A DNA stretch of 27,882 bases, from assembly GCA_937868205.1 (NCBI GenBank), contig CALMMC010000052.1, positions 1-27,882 on the forward strand, written 5' to 3'. The translations under genes were made by a program, and so were the position numbers. Below are positions 21,411 to 27,882 of the stretch, one piece after another. The notes beneath the pieces were generated by a model. It was given only the letters and a program-made list of their open reading frames with translations, ran no database searches and was not told the origin of the DNA. This DNA is from JAAZPG01 sp012797375. Lineage in GTDB: Bacteria > Acidobacteriota > Aminicenantia > Aminicenantales > UBA4085. How positions within the stretch are numbered: position 1 is the first letter of the stretch; each line of letters begins with the position of its first letter.

Positions 21411-23849
21411 TTAGGGCTTTTCTTTATGTCTTTCCTCGAAAAAGCCCTTGGAGGCGCGGGCCAGGCGCTCGAGCTCGCGGTCGACGAGGAAGTTGACCGT
21501 TCGCTCCTCCCAGGTTCCGGTCTCGTTCTTCCGGCCGGCCGGCACGCCGGTCAGAATCTCGATTCCCTCGTCGATCGTCCGGACCGGGTAGATGTGGAAA
21601 CGCCCCTCGGCCGCGGCCGCGACCACGTCCCGGCGGAGCATCAAGTTCCGAACGTTCTGGACGGGGATCATGACGCCCTGCGTTCCGGTTAAGCCCTGGG
21701 CCCGGCAGACGTCGAAGAAGCCCTCGATTTTCTCGTTGACTCCGCCGATCGGCTGGATCTCGCCTTTTTGGTTGAGCGATCCGGTGACGGCGATATCCTG
21801 GCGGAGGGGGAGCCCGGACAGGGCCGAGAGAATCGCGTAGACCTCGGTCGACGAGGCGCTGTCGCCGTCGATCCCCCCGTAGCTTTGCTCGAAGGCGATC
21901 GAGGCCGACAAGGCGAACGGCCGGTCGACGGCGTACTTGCCGCGCAGGTAGCCGCCCAAGATCAAAACGCCCTTGTTGTGGGTCTGGCCGCTGAGGTCGG
22001 CCTCGCGCTCGATGTTGATCACCCCGGCCCGCCCCACCGACGTCCGGGCCGTGATCCGGCTCGGCTTGCCGAAGGCGGCCTGGCCCATGCTGTAGACGGC
22101 CAGCCCGTTGACTTGGCCGACGACGCCGCCGGAGGTCTCGATCAGGATCGTGCCTTCGGCGATCATTTCCTGGATCTTCCTTTCGACGAGGTTGATCCGC
22201 TCGAAGCGCTCGCGGACGGCCTGTTCGACGTGGACGCCCTGGACCGTCTCCCGCCCGTCCTTCCGGGCCCAGTAATCGGCCTCCCGGATCACGTCGGCCA
22301 GGCGATGGAACAGCGTGGACAGCTTCTCCCGGCGGCCGGACAACCGGATCCCATGCTCGATGACCGCGGCCATGCCGGTCCGGTCGAAGGGGAGAAGCCC
22401 GCCCTCGTCGGAGATTTTCCGGATGAAGCGGACGTAGTCCTGGACGGCGTCGTCCGAGCGGGGCATCTCGGTGTCGAACTCGGACTTGATCTTGAAGATC
22501 CGCTTGAACTCCTCGTCCTGGAAAAAGAGGATGTTGTAGATTTCCTCGTCTCCGATCATCACGACCTTGACGTTGACCTTGATCGGCTCGGGCTTGAGGG
22601 TCTTCATCGAGAGGAGGAAGAGGGAGGCGAAATTCTGGATTTCCAGGGTCTGGTTGCGGAGGGTCCGTTTGAGGGTCGGCCAGACGCCCGATTCGACCAG
22701 GGCGTCCAGGGCGTTGAGGACGAGAAATCCGCCGTTGGCCTTGAGAAACGAGCCGGCCTTGATCTTGGTGAAATCGGTCAGCCAAGACCCGAAGCGGGAG
22801 ATCGACGAGTCGATCGAGCCGAACAGGTTGACGTAGCTCGGGTTGGTTTCGATCACCACCGGGGCATGGTCGAGCCCGGTGTTGTCGATCAGGAGATTGA
22901 CCCGGTACTCGAGGAACGGGTCGACGGGAAGCTCGCCCCGCTTGTCCTCCTCTTTCTTCGGATCGCTTTTAAAGAGATCGATGTTGCCGATGAGCCCGGC
23001 CTCGACTTCGTCCAGGTATTCGGCGACCTTGGGCTGGGGGAACCGGGTCCGGATCTCGTCCACGGCGGCGGCGATGACCGGGGTGATCGATTCCTTGTCG
23101 AAGGATTTCAGGTCGAGCCGCGTCTTGTCGTCGATTTCCCGAAGCTCCTCGAAGATCGCCTCGAGTTTTTTCGAAAGGTCGGCGTATTTCGTCTTGAGGG
23201 TGGAGAGCGTTTTTTCGTCGAACTTCTTCTCCCGGGCGGCCTGCTCGAGCTTGGGAAAGGGGACGGGCTGGTCGTCGATGACCGGGATCAGGTCGGGCTT
23301 CACGAACAGGCCCATTTGAACCTGGATGACGCTGAAGCCCTCCTTGGCCGTTTCTTCCTCGAAGGCTTTCAGGATCTCTTTCTGCCGGGCTTGCTGGCTT
23401 TCGATGATGGCGTCCCGGTGCTCGGTGTAATAGGGGCTTTTCAGCCAGTCCGGGATGCTGTGCTGGAGGCGGGAGATGAGATCGTTCATCGCCTCGACGA
23501 ACGACCGGCCCTGGCCGGCCGGGAGCTGGATCAGCCAAGGTTCGTCGGCATTGCGGAAATTGTTGACGTAGAGGAGGTCGTCCGGCGGCGGATCGCCCTT
23601 CTTCAGGCGCTCGAGAAGCTGCTTGATCGAGGTCGTCCGGCCGGTGCCGACCATCCCGGTGATGAAAATGTTATAGCCGAGGTTCTTGATGTCGAGGCCG
23701 GTCTGCAGGGCCCGCAAGGCCCGGTCCTGGCCGATGATGCCGTCGCAGGCGGGGCAGTCGGCCGAGGAATCGAAGGGAAGGGCGGCGGGATCGAAGGAGG
23801 GACGGAGCTCTTCGACGGGGACGGTGACGGGCGTTTTCGCTTCGGCCAT
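21411..23849 (-). CDS. Lon-like ATP-dependent protease (AAA_32/LonB-type)
   Basis: 812 residues. The N-terminal segment (ELRPSFDPAALPFDSSADC) and the GIIGQDRALRALQTGLDI box belong to the AAA_32 group of Lon-related proteases. The P-loop reads GMVGTGRTT (65-73), with Arg71 in place of the usual Lys. The Walker B-like segment is GGFLVLNALDAL. A long helical insertion (~125-260), with segments like QARQKEILKAFEEETAKEG, is probably coiled-coil. The C-terminal Lon protease domain is complete: S664 in GGIDGDSASST and K707 in IGGVNEKIEGFFD. They are 43 residues apart, as in E. coli Lon (S679/K722). It should degrade selected or damaged proteins in the cytoplasm. No transmembrane segment is evident. 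It is a single-gene unit with its own promoter. Confidence 0.93.
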   Translation of the reverse strand: MAEAKTPVTVPVEELRPSFDPAALPFDSSADCPACDGIIGQDRALRALQTGLDIKNLGYNIFITGMVGTGRTTSIKQLLERLKKGDPPPDDLLYVNNFRNADEPWLIQLPAGQGRSFVEAMNDLISRLQHSIPDWLKSPYYTEHRDAIIESQQARQKEILKAFEEETAKEGFSVIQVQMGLFVKPDLIPVIDDQPVPFPKLEQAAREKKFDEKTLSTLKTKYADLSKKLEAIFEELREIDDKTRLDLKSFDKESITPVIAAAVDEIRTRFPQPKVAEYLDEVEAGLIGNIDLFKSDPKKEEDKRGELPVDPFLEYRVNLLIDNTGLDHAPVVIETNPSYVNLFGSIDSSISRFGSWLTDFTKIKAGSFLKANGGFLVLNALDALVESGVWPTLKRTLRNQTLEIQNFASLFLLSMKTLKPEPIKVNVKVVMIGDEEIYNILFFQDEEFKRIFKIKSEFDTEMPRSDDAVQDYVRFIRKISDEGGLLPFDRTGMAAVIEHGIRLSGRREKLSTLFHRLADVIREADYWARKDGRETVQGVHVEQAVRERFERINLVERKIQEMIAEGTILIETSGGVVGQVNGLAVYSMGQAAFGKPSRITARTSVGRAGVINIEREADLSGQTHNKGVLILGGYLRGKYAVDRPFALSASIAFEQSYGGIDGDSASSTEVYAILSALSGLPLRQDIAVTGSLNQKGEIQPIGGVNEKIEGFFDVCRAQGLTGTQGVMIPVQNVRNLMLRRDVVAAAAEGRFHIYPVRTIDEGIEILTGVPAGRKNETGTWEERTVNFLVDRELERLARASKGFFEERHKEKP

Positions 23850-23878
23850 GATTCCTCCCGGGTTAAACGATCGGCTTT

Positions 23879-23907
23879 AATGTACACGCCCGCGCGGCGA
23901 AACACAA
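23879..23907 (-). promoter_or_regulatory. Candidate promoter of the Lon-like gene
   Basis: On the minus strand TTGTGT (23907-23902), 17 nt and TACATT (23884-23879) precede the gene. A good GGGAGGA ribosome binding site lies just before the ATG at 23849. Box matches are 3 and 4 of 6. Confidence 0.35.
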
Positions 23908-23920
23908 GGAAACGAATCGC

Positions 23921-23975
23921 GCCATCTGAAATCTTACCGAAGGGTGATATGTCTTGCCATTTAAAAATCTTACCG
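23921..23975. repeat. Paired 19-20 nt direct repeats, likely insertion-sequence end
   Basis: GCCATCTGAAATCTTACCG (23921-23939) recurs as GCCATTTAAAAATCTTACCG (23956-23975), about 35 nt apart. They lie in an AT-richer stretch just upstream of the transposase remnant at 24036, where transposase-binding repeats of an insertion-sequence end would be. The rest of the 522-nt gap (23850-24371) holds the Lon promoter, the remnant and the ribH promoter; nothing else is visible. Confidence 0.45.
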
Positions 23976-24035
23976 GGACTGGACAAGGAAAAGGACGTTT
24001 TTTACGCTCTCCTCTTTATCTGAGGAGGGCGGAGA

Positions 24036-24287
24036 ATGAGCCGGAGGGAGCTCATGGAATCCAGGTCAAAACGATATCGTCAAGCCTTAAGAACTTCAAA
24101 AAAGAGGATTTTAGACGAGGTCTGCGCCACGGCCGGTTTTCCTCGAAAACGCCTCGTTCCCCTTGAAATAACGTTCCGGGAACGGCCGAAGCCGTCCCGA
24201 AAGCCGGGGAGGGGAAGCGCCCTTGAGCCGGAGATGATCCCGCCCGGCCGGGGGAAGTGCAAAACGAACCTGCTTCTGTTAAAATAA
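24036..24287 (+). pseudogene. Remnant of a transposase/integrase N-terminus
   Basis: An 83-codon frame beginning MSRRELMESRSKRYRQALRTSKKRILDEVCATAGFPRKR. It resembles the N-terminal helix-turn-helix start of integrase-type (DDE) transposases, which often read like ELLE..RPRYLKASKKEK..ILDEFC.NTGYNRKYAIRLL, followed by a basic Pro-rich linker (RERPKPSRKPGRG). A clear AGGAGG (24023-24028) precedes the ATG. No catalytic DDE domain follows: the frame stops at 24287 and ribH begins 84 nt later. I therefore read it as a decayed or truncated insertion sequence. The assignment rests on pattern memory. It could still be a short expressed basic protein. Confidence 0.45.
24277..24285 (+). promoter_or_regulatory. 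Extended -10 promoter for the ribH operon
   Basis: TGTTAAAAT is an extended -10 element (TG, one base, then TAAAAT) with no good -35 box at 16-18 nt. It overlaps the last codons of the transposase remnant and would give a leader of about 80 nt before ribH. No FMN riboswitch-like structure is apparent in that leader. Confidence 0.4.
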
Positions 24288-24371
24288 ACCGCACCTGACA
24301 AGCCCCCTTGCTGACCGCCCGTCGACCCGGATTCGGCGACGAGGCGGCGCCGGAGGCGAAAGGGAGAAACG

Positions 24372-24839
24372 ATGAAAATACATGAAGGAAAGCTGCAGGC
24401 CAAGGGGCTGAAGATCGGAATCGTCGTCAGCCGCTTCAATTCCTTCCTGACCGACAAGCTCCTGGACGGCGCCTTGGACGCCCTCCGGAAGCTCGGGGCC
24501 GAGGAGGCCGACATCACGGTCTGCAAGGTCCCGGGGTCTTTCGAAGCCCCCCTCGTCGTCAAGAAGCTCGCCGCCTCGGGCCGGGTCGACGGCCTTGTCT
24601 GCCTGGGCGCGCTGATCCGCGGCGAAACGCCGCACTTCGATTTCCTGGCGGCCGAGGTGACCAAGAGCTTGTCCCAGATCTCCCTGGAAACGGGCGTTCC
24701 GGTGACCATGGGCGTCCTGACCGTCGATTCGATCGAGCAAGGCATCGAACGCTCCGGAACGAAGGCCGGCAACAAGGGCTGGGACGCCGTCGGCTCGCTC
24801 GTCGAGCTGCTCACCCTCATCAAGGCCGCCAAGCTGTAA
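24372..24839 (+). CDS. ribH: 6,7-dimethyl-8-ribityllumazine synthase
   Basis: 155 residues, the normal length. Motifs in order are GIVVSRFNSFLTDKLLDGALDAL (16-38), KVPGSFEAPLVVKKLA (52-67), CLGALIRGETPHFDFLAAEV with H88 at the same number as the catalytic His of the Bacillus enzyme, and VPVTMGVLTVDSIEQGIERSGTKAGNKGWDA. It condenses 5-amino-6-ribitylaminouracil with 3,4-dihydroxy-2-butanone 4-phosphate, the penultimate step of riboflavin synthesis, usually as a cytoplasmic icosahedral or pentameric assembly. GGGAG five nt before the ATG supports the start. nusB follows after 3 nt, a widely conserved ribH-nusB pairing. The other rib genes are not in the window. Riboflavin supply is relevant to the flavin-rich redox operon upstream, although the two are not linked transcriptionally. 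Confidence 0.97.
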   Translation: MKIHEGKLQAKGLKIGIVVSRFNSFLTDKLLDGALDALRKLGAEEADITVCKVPGSFEAPLVVKKLAASGRVDGLVCLGALIRGETPHFDFLAAEVTKSLSQISLETGVPVTMGVLTVDSIEQGIERSGTKAGNKGWDAVGSLVELLTLIKAAKL

Positions 24840-24842
24840 GGC

Positions 24843-25370
24843 ATGGGCAGACGGCGCGGCGCCCGGGAAACGGCCCTCCAGATCCTTTACGAGCTCGAAT
24901 TCAACGAGTCGGGTCCGGAGGAGGTCCTGCGGCGCAGGAAAGCGGAGAAACCGGCCGGCGCCGGGGCGGGGGAGTACGCCGCCTGGCTCGTCCGGGGAGT
25001 TTTCGGCCGGCGATCGGAGCTCGACGACCGCATCCAGGGCGCGGCCCGCAATTGGCGGGTGGCCCGGATGGGGCTGGTCGACCGGAACATCCTCCGCCTG
25101 GCCGTCTACGAAATGCTCGAGGAAAAAACGCTCGTTCCGGCCATCATCATCAACGAGGCCGTCGAGATCGCCCGCCGCTTCAGCGGCGGGGAATCGGCGG
25201 TTTTCGTCAACGGCGTTCTCGACGCCGTCCGGCGGGCGCTTTCCGGCGAAGCCGGAGCAAATCACACATCCGAGAAGAATGAACATGACCGATCCCCAAA
25301 ACCCCAAACCCCTCCCCGGCCCGCCCGAACCCCCCGCGGAGGCGGACGGCGGACCCCGTCCGGCCGATGA
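24843..25370 (+). CDS. nusB: Transcription antitermination factor NusB, with extended tail
   Basis: 175 residues. The all-helical NusB domain covers residues ~1-138: RRGARETALQILYELEFN, then the central RIQGAARNWRVARMGLVDRNILRLAVYEML and the C-terminal PAIIINEAVEIARRFSGGESAVFVNGVLDAVRRAL. NusB with NusE (S10) binds boxA RNA and promotes antitermination, notably of rRNA operons. The family normally stops near this point. Here a further ~38 residues rich in Pro, Arg, Gly and Thr continue (HTSEKNEHDRSPKPQTPPRP...) and overlap the start of lysS by about 90 nt in another frame. The tail is probably read-through of the frame rather than a functional domain. The gene starts 3 nt after ribH, so both are one transcription unit. 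Confidence 0.94.
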   Translation: MGRRRGARETALQILYELEFNESGPEEVLRRRKAEKPAGAGAGEYAAWLVRGVFGRRSELDDRIQGAARNWRVARMGLVDRNILRLAVYEMLEEKTLVPAIIINEAVEIARRFSGGESAVFVNGVLDAVRRALSGEAGANHTSEKNEHDRSPKPQTPPRPARTPRGGGRRTPSGR

Positions 25371-26853
25371 GCTCCGGCGAAGCGAGCAGGAGCTCGTCCG
25401 GGCGGATAAATACCGCCGCCTGATCGCGGCCGGCGTGGATCCGTTTCCGGCCAAGGCCGGGCGGACGCATTCCGTCACCGAGCTCGTCGAAGCCTATGCC
25501 GCCCGTTCCGCCGAGGAGGTCGAGGCGGCCGCCGTCTCGGTCGTCGTCCCCGGGCGGATGATGACCGTTCGCCTGATGGGGAAGGCGTTGTTTTTCCACA
25601 TTTCGGACGGCCGGTCCAAAATCCAGGTTTACCTCCGGACCGACAAGGTCGGCCCCGAGGCCTACGAGCTCTTTAAGCTGATCGACATCGGCGACATTCT
25701 TACCGTGTCCGGGACGCTGTTCAAAACCCGGACCGGGGAATTGACCGTCCTCTGCTCATCGTACGTTTTTCTGGCCAAGTGTTTTCACCCGCTGCCGGAG
25801 AAATGGCACGGCCTCCAGGACGCCGAGATCCGCCAGCGGCGGCGCTATCTCGACCTGATCATGAATCCCGAGGTGGGAGAGGTTTTCCGCCTCCGGAGCG
25901 CGATCATCTCCTGGCTCCGGAAGTTTTTCGACGGCCGCGGCTACATCGAGGTCGAGACGCCGATGATGCAGCCGCTGGCCGGCGGGGCCCTGGCCCGGCC
26001 GTTCGTCACCCACCATAACGCCCTCGACCTCGACCTGTACCTTCGGATCGCCCCGGAGCTCTATCTCAAGCGCCTGGTCGTCGGCGGGATGGAAAAGGTT
26101 TACGAGATCAACCGCAATTTCCGCAACGAGGGGATCGACTCCGAGCACAATCCCGAGTTCACGATGCTCGAGTTCTACGAAGCTTACCGGGACTATCACG
26201 ACATGATGGACCTGACCGAGGAGATTCTCTGCGGCCTCTGCGCCGACCTCCTGGGCAAGGACGAGTTTCCCTACGGCGATCAGGTCATCTCCCTGAAGCG
26301 GCCGTTCCGCCGGCTCAGGTTCCGCGAGGCCCTGGCCGAGGGCAGCGGCCTGCCGGCCGAGGCCTTCGACGACCGGCCCCGGATCATCGCCTACGCCGAG
26401 GGCCTGGCCCCGGAGAAGAAGCCGCTGACTTACGGGCGGGCCCTGGACGTCATCTTCGACAAGCGGGTGAAGGAGTCCCTCGTCCAGCCGACGTTTATCA
26501 TCAATCCGCCCAAGGACGTCTCGCCCCTGGCCAAGTCGGCCCCCGGAGCGCCCGAGGAAGCGGCCCGCTTCGAGCTGATGATCGCCGGCATGGAGCTGGC
26601 CAACGCCTTCTCCGAGTTGACCGATCCGGCCGAGCAGAAGGCCCGGTTCGAACAGCAGGCCGAGGAGCGGATGAAGGGCGACGAGGAAACCCACCCGATC
26701 GACCTCGACTATGTCCAAGCCCTGGAATACGGCCTGCCGCCGACCGGCGGCGAAGGCATCGGGATCGACCGCCTGGTGATGCTGCTGGCCGATCGGCGCT
26801 CGATCCGCGACGTCATCCTGTTCCCGCTTCTGCGCCCCCGCGAGGAGAAATAG
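25285..26853 (+). CDS. lysS: Lysyl-tRNA synthetase, class II
   Basis: 522 residues from ATG 25285. An in-frame ATG at 25279 exists, but the GAGAAG site (25272-25277) sits 7 nt before 25285 and only 1 nt before 25279. The first ~25 residues are Pro/Glu-rich. An OB-fold anticodon-binding domain follows (VVPGRMMTVRLMGKALFFHISDG), then the class II core. Motif 1 is around GYIEVETPMMQPLAGGA, motif 2 is FRNEGIDSEHNPEFTMLEFYEAY (from residue ~279) and motif 3 is GEGIGIDRLVMLL (~489). All are intact. It charges tRNA(Lys) with lysine. The beginning of the gene lies inside the 3' end of nusB, and a LolC/E-type permease gene follows 9 nt after the stop. The lysS plus lolC/E arrangement recurs in several Gram-negative phyla. 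Confidence 0.97.
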   Translation: MTDPQNPKPLPGPPEPPAEADGGPRPADELRRSEQELVRADKYRRLIAAGVDPFPAKAGRTHSVTELVEAYAARSAEEVEAAAVSVVVPGRMMTVRLMGKALFFHISDGRSKIQVYLRTDKVGPEAYELFKLIDIGDILTVSGTLFKTRTGELTVLCSSYVFLAKCFHPLPEKWHGLQDAEIRQRRRYLDLIMNPEVGEVFRLRSAIISWLRKFFDGRGYIEVETPMMQPLAGGALARPFVTHHNALDLDLYLRIAPELYLKRLVVGGMEKVYEINRNFRNEGIDSEHNPEFTMLEFYEAYRDYHDMMDLTEEILCGLCADLLGKDEFPYGDQVISLKRPFRRLRFREALAEGSGLPAEAFDDRPRIIAYAEGLAPEKKPLTYGRALDVIFDKRVKESLVQPTFIINPPKDVSPLAKSAPGAPEEAARFELMIAGMELANAFSELTDPAEQKARFEQQAEERMKGDEETHPIDLDYVQALEYGLPPTGGEGIGIDRLVMLLADRRSIRDVILFPLLRPREEK

Positions 26854-26862
26854 GTCCGGATC

Positions 26863-27882
26863 ATGGGATATGAGCGCTTCATCGCCCGGCGCTATCTGAC
26901 CGCCCGCCGGAAGCAGGCCTTCATCTCGGTGATCACGGTCATCTCAACCGTCGGCGTGGCCATCGGGGTGGCCGCCCTGATCATCGCCGTCGCCTTGATC
27001 ACCGGCTTTCAGAAAGATGTCCAGGACAAGATCCTGGGGGCGACGTCCCACTTGATGGTTTCGGAAGTGACGGGGGCGGGCTTGGCGGACTACGAGGCCG
27101 CGGCCGCGAAAATCCGCCCGCGCAAGGGCGTGACCTCCGTTTCGCCGGTGGCCTACGGGATGGTCCTCCTCCAGGGGGGAAAAGCCCAGGGGGCGATGCT
27201 CAAGGGCATGGATCTCGTCCAGGAACGGAAGATCCAGCCGTGGCTGGTCTCGCTGGAGGCCGGGACGATGCCCGGAGAGGGGATCGGAACGCGCGAGGGC
27301 ATCCTTCTCGGCCGGGATCTGGCCTTCGCCGTCGGGGCGGGCGTGGGCGACGTGATCACGGCGGTGACGACTTCCTCCCGGCTCGGACCCCTCGGCCTGA
27401 CTCCCAGGACGAAGCTGTTCCAGGTCACGGGCATCTTCCGGACGGGCTTGTACGAATTCGATTCGACGACCGCCCTGACCGGCCTGGCCGCGGCCCAGAA
27501 GTTCTTCGGCCTCGACGGCCGGATCAGCTACCTTCAGGTCATGATCAGCGACATCTTCGCCGCCGACCGGATGAAGGACGAGCTGAAGGGCCTCCTGCCC
27601 CCCTTGACGTACATCACGACTTGGACCGAGCTCAATCAATCGCTGTTTTCGGCCCTCAAGCTCGAGAAAAACATCATTTTCCTGACCATCACCCTGATCG
27701 TCATCGTGGCCGCCCTCAACATCATCGCCACCCTGATTCTGATGGTCATGGAGAAGACCCGGGACATCGGCATCCTGATGGCCTTGGGGGCGACGCCGGC
27801 CGAGATCCGGCGGATCTTTTTCCTCCAGGGAGCGATGATCGGGATCGCGGGCACGGCCGTCGGGACCGGCCTGGGGCTGTCT
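26863..27882 (+). CDS. LolC/LolE family lipoprotein-releasing permease, 5' part
   Basis: The frame is open from ATG 26863 to the window edge (340 codons, no stop), so the C-terminus is missing. It starts YERFIARRYLTARRKQAFISVITVIS, the hallmark N-terminus of LolC/E, followed by the first transmembrane helix (VGVAIGVAALIIAVALITGFQ) and a MacB-like periplasmic domain (~45-260). The FtsX part then begins (EKNIIFLTITLIVIVAALNIIATLILMVMEKTRDIGILMALGA). The protein works with an ATPase (LolD) at the inner membrane to release outer-membrane lipoproteins to the periplasmic carrier LolA. LolC and LolE cannot be told apart here; many non-proteobacteria have a single homodimeric version. It starts 9 nt after lysS with only a weak AGG as ribosome binding site, so its translation may depend on lysS. 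lolD would be expected just outside the window. Confidence 0.93.
   Translation, partial: MGYERFIARRYLTARRKQAFISVITVISTVGVAIGVAALIIAVALITGFQKDVQDKILGATSHLMVSEVTGAGLADYEAAAAKIRPRKGVTSVSPVAYGMVLLQGGKAQGAMLKGMDLVQERKIQPWLVSLEAGTMPGEGIGTREGILLGRDLAFAVGAGVGDVITAVTTSSRLGPLGLTPRTKLFQVTGIFRTGLYEFDSTTALTGLAAAQKFFGLDGRISYLQVMISDIFAADRMKDELKGLLPPLTYITTWTELNQSLFSALKLEKNIIFLTITLIVIVAALNIIATLILMVMEKTRDIGILMALGATPAEIRRIFFLQGAMIGIAGTAVGTGLGLS

Noticed and set aside
24286..24371. FMN riboswitch before ribH
   Set aside because: The ~80-nt leader is too short for the RFN element and lacks its conserved blocks.

Overview
The window is 27.9 kb of GC-rich bacterial DNA, densely coding on both strands. It looks like a Gram-negative-type anaerobe: it has LolC/E- and MacB-type envelope permeases and a small outer-membrane beta-barrel ending in Phe, alongside an oxygen-sensitive-looking set of iron-sulfur flavoproteins. 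The S55 (SpoIVB-like) peptidase, the MacB-like permease pair and the style of the dispersed repeats suggest Acidobacteriota or Candidatus Aminicenantes. That assignment is inference; no rRNA or tRNA gene is present to confirm it.

Left part (1-5 kb): the C-terminal end of an S55-family peptidase is followed by a secreted seven-repeat beta-propeller protein. Converging on these from the other strand is a GHMP (galactokinase-type) kinase-efp pair joined by an ATGA overlap. A divergent promoter region (4913-5246) separates that pair from a YtcJ-type amidohydrolase.

Centre (6.9-13.7 kb): five tightly packed genes encode NuoE-, NuoF- and NuoG-like subunits plus NfnA- and NfnB-like subunits. Start/stop overlaps and gaps of 0-14 nt point to one operon and one flavin/iron-sulfur complex moving electrons between NAD(H), NADP(H) and ferredoxin. 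It resembles an electron-bifurcating hydrogenase diaphorase module whose hydrogenase subunit is replaced by a NuoG-like protein and an Nfn pair. This is the most notable system in the window. It is followed by a short RNase HIII, a DUF401 membrane protein (ATGA-coupled) and a long AlaX-type tRNA-editing protein.

Right part (16.8-24.3 kb): three copies of a 150-190 bp MITE/REPIN-like repeat, plus a lone end, occupy the spaces around a MacB-like permease pair, an outer-membrane protein, an RsuA-family pseudouridine synthase and a Lon-like protease. Two genes, alaX and the pseudouridine synthase, stop inside repeat ends, so their last residues are repeat-encoded. A degraded transposase N-terminus lies before the last operon.

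End (24.3-27.9 kb): ribH-nusB-lysS and a LolC/E-family permease cut by the window edge form a housekeeping operon. The nusB and lysS reading frames overlap by about 90 nt.

Several TTGACA/TATAAT-like promoters with 17-nt spacing can be read upstream of the main transcription units. All promoter and repeat calls were made by eye.
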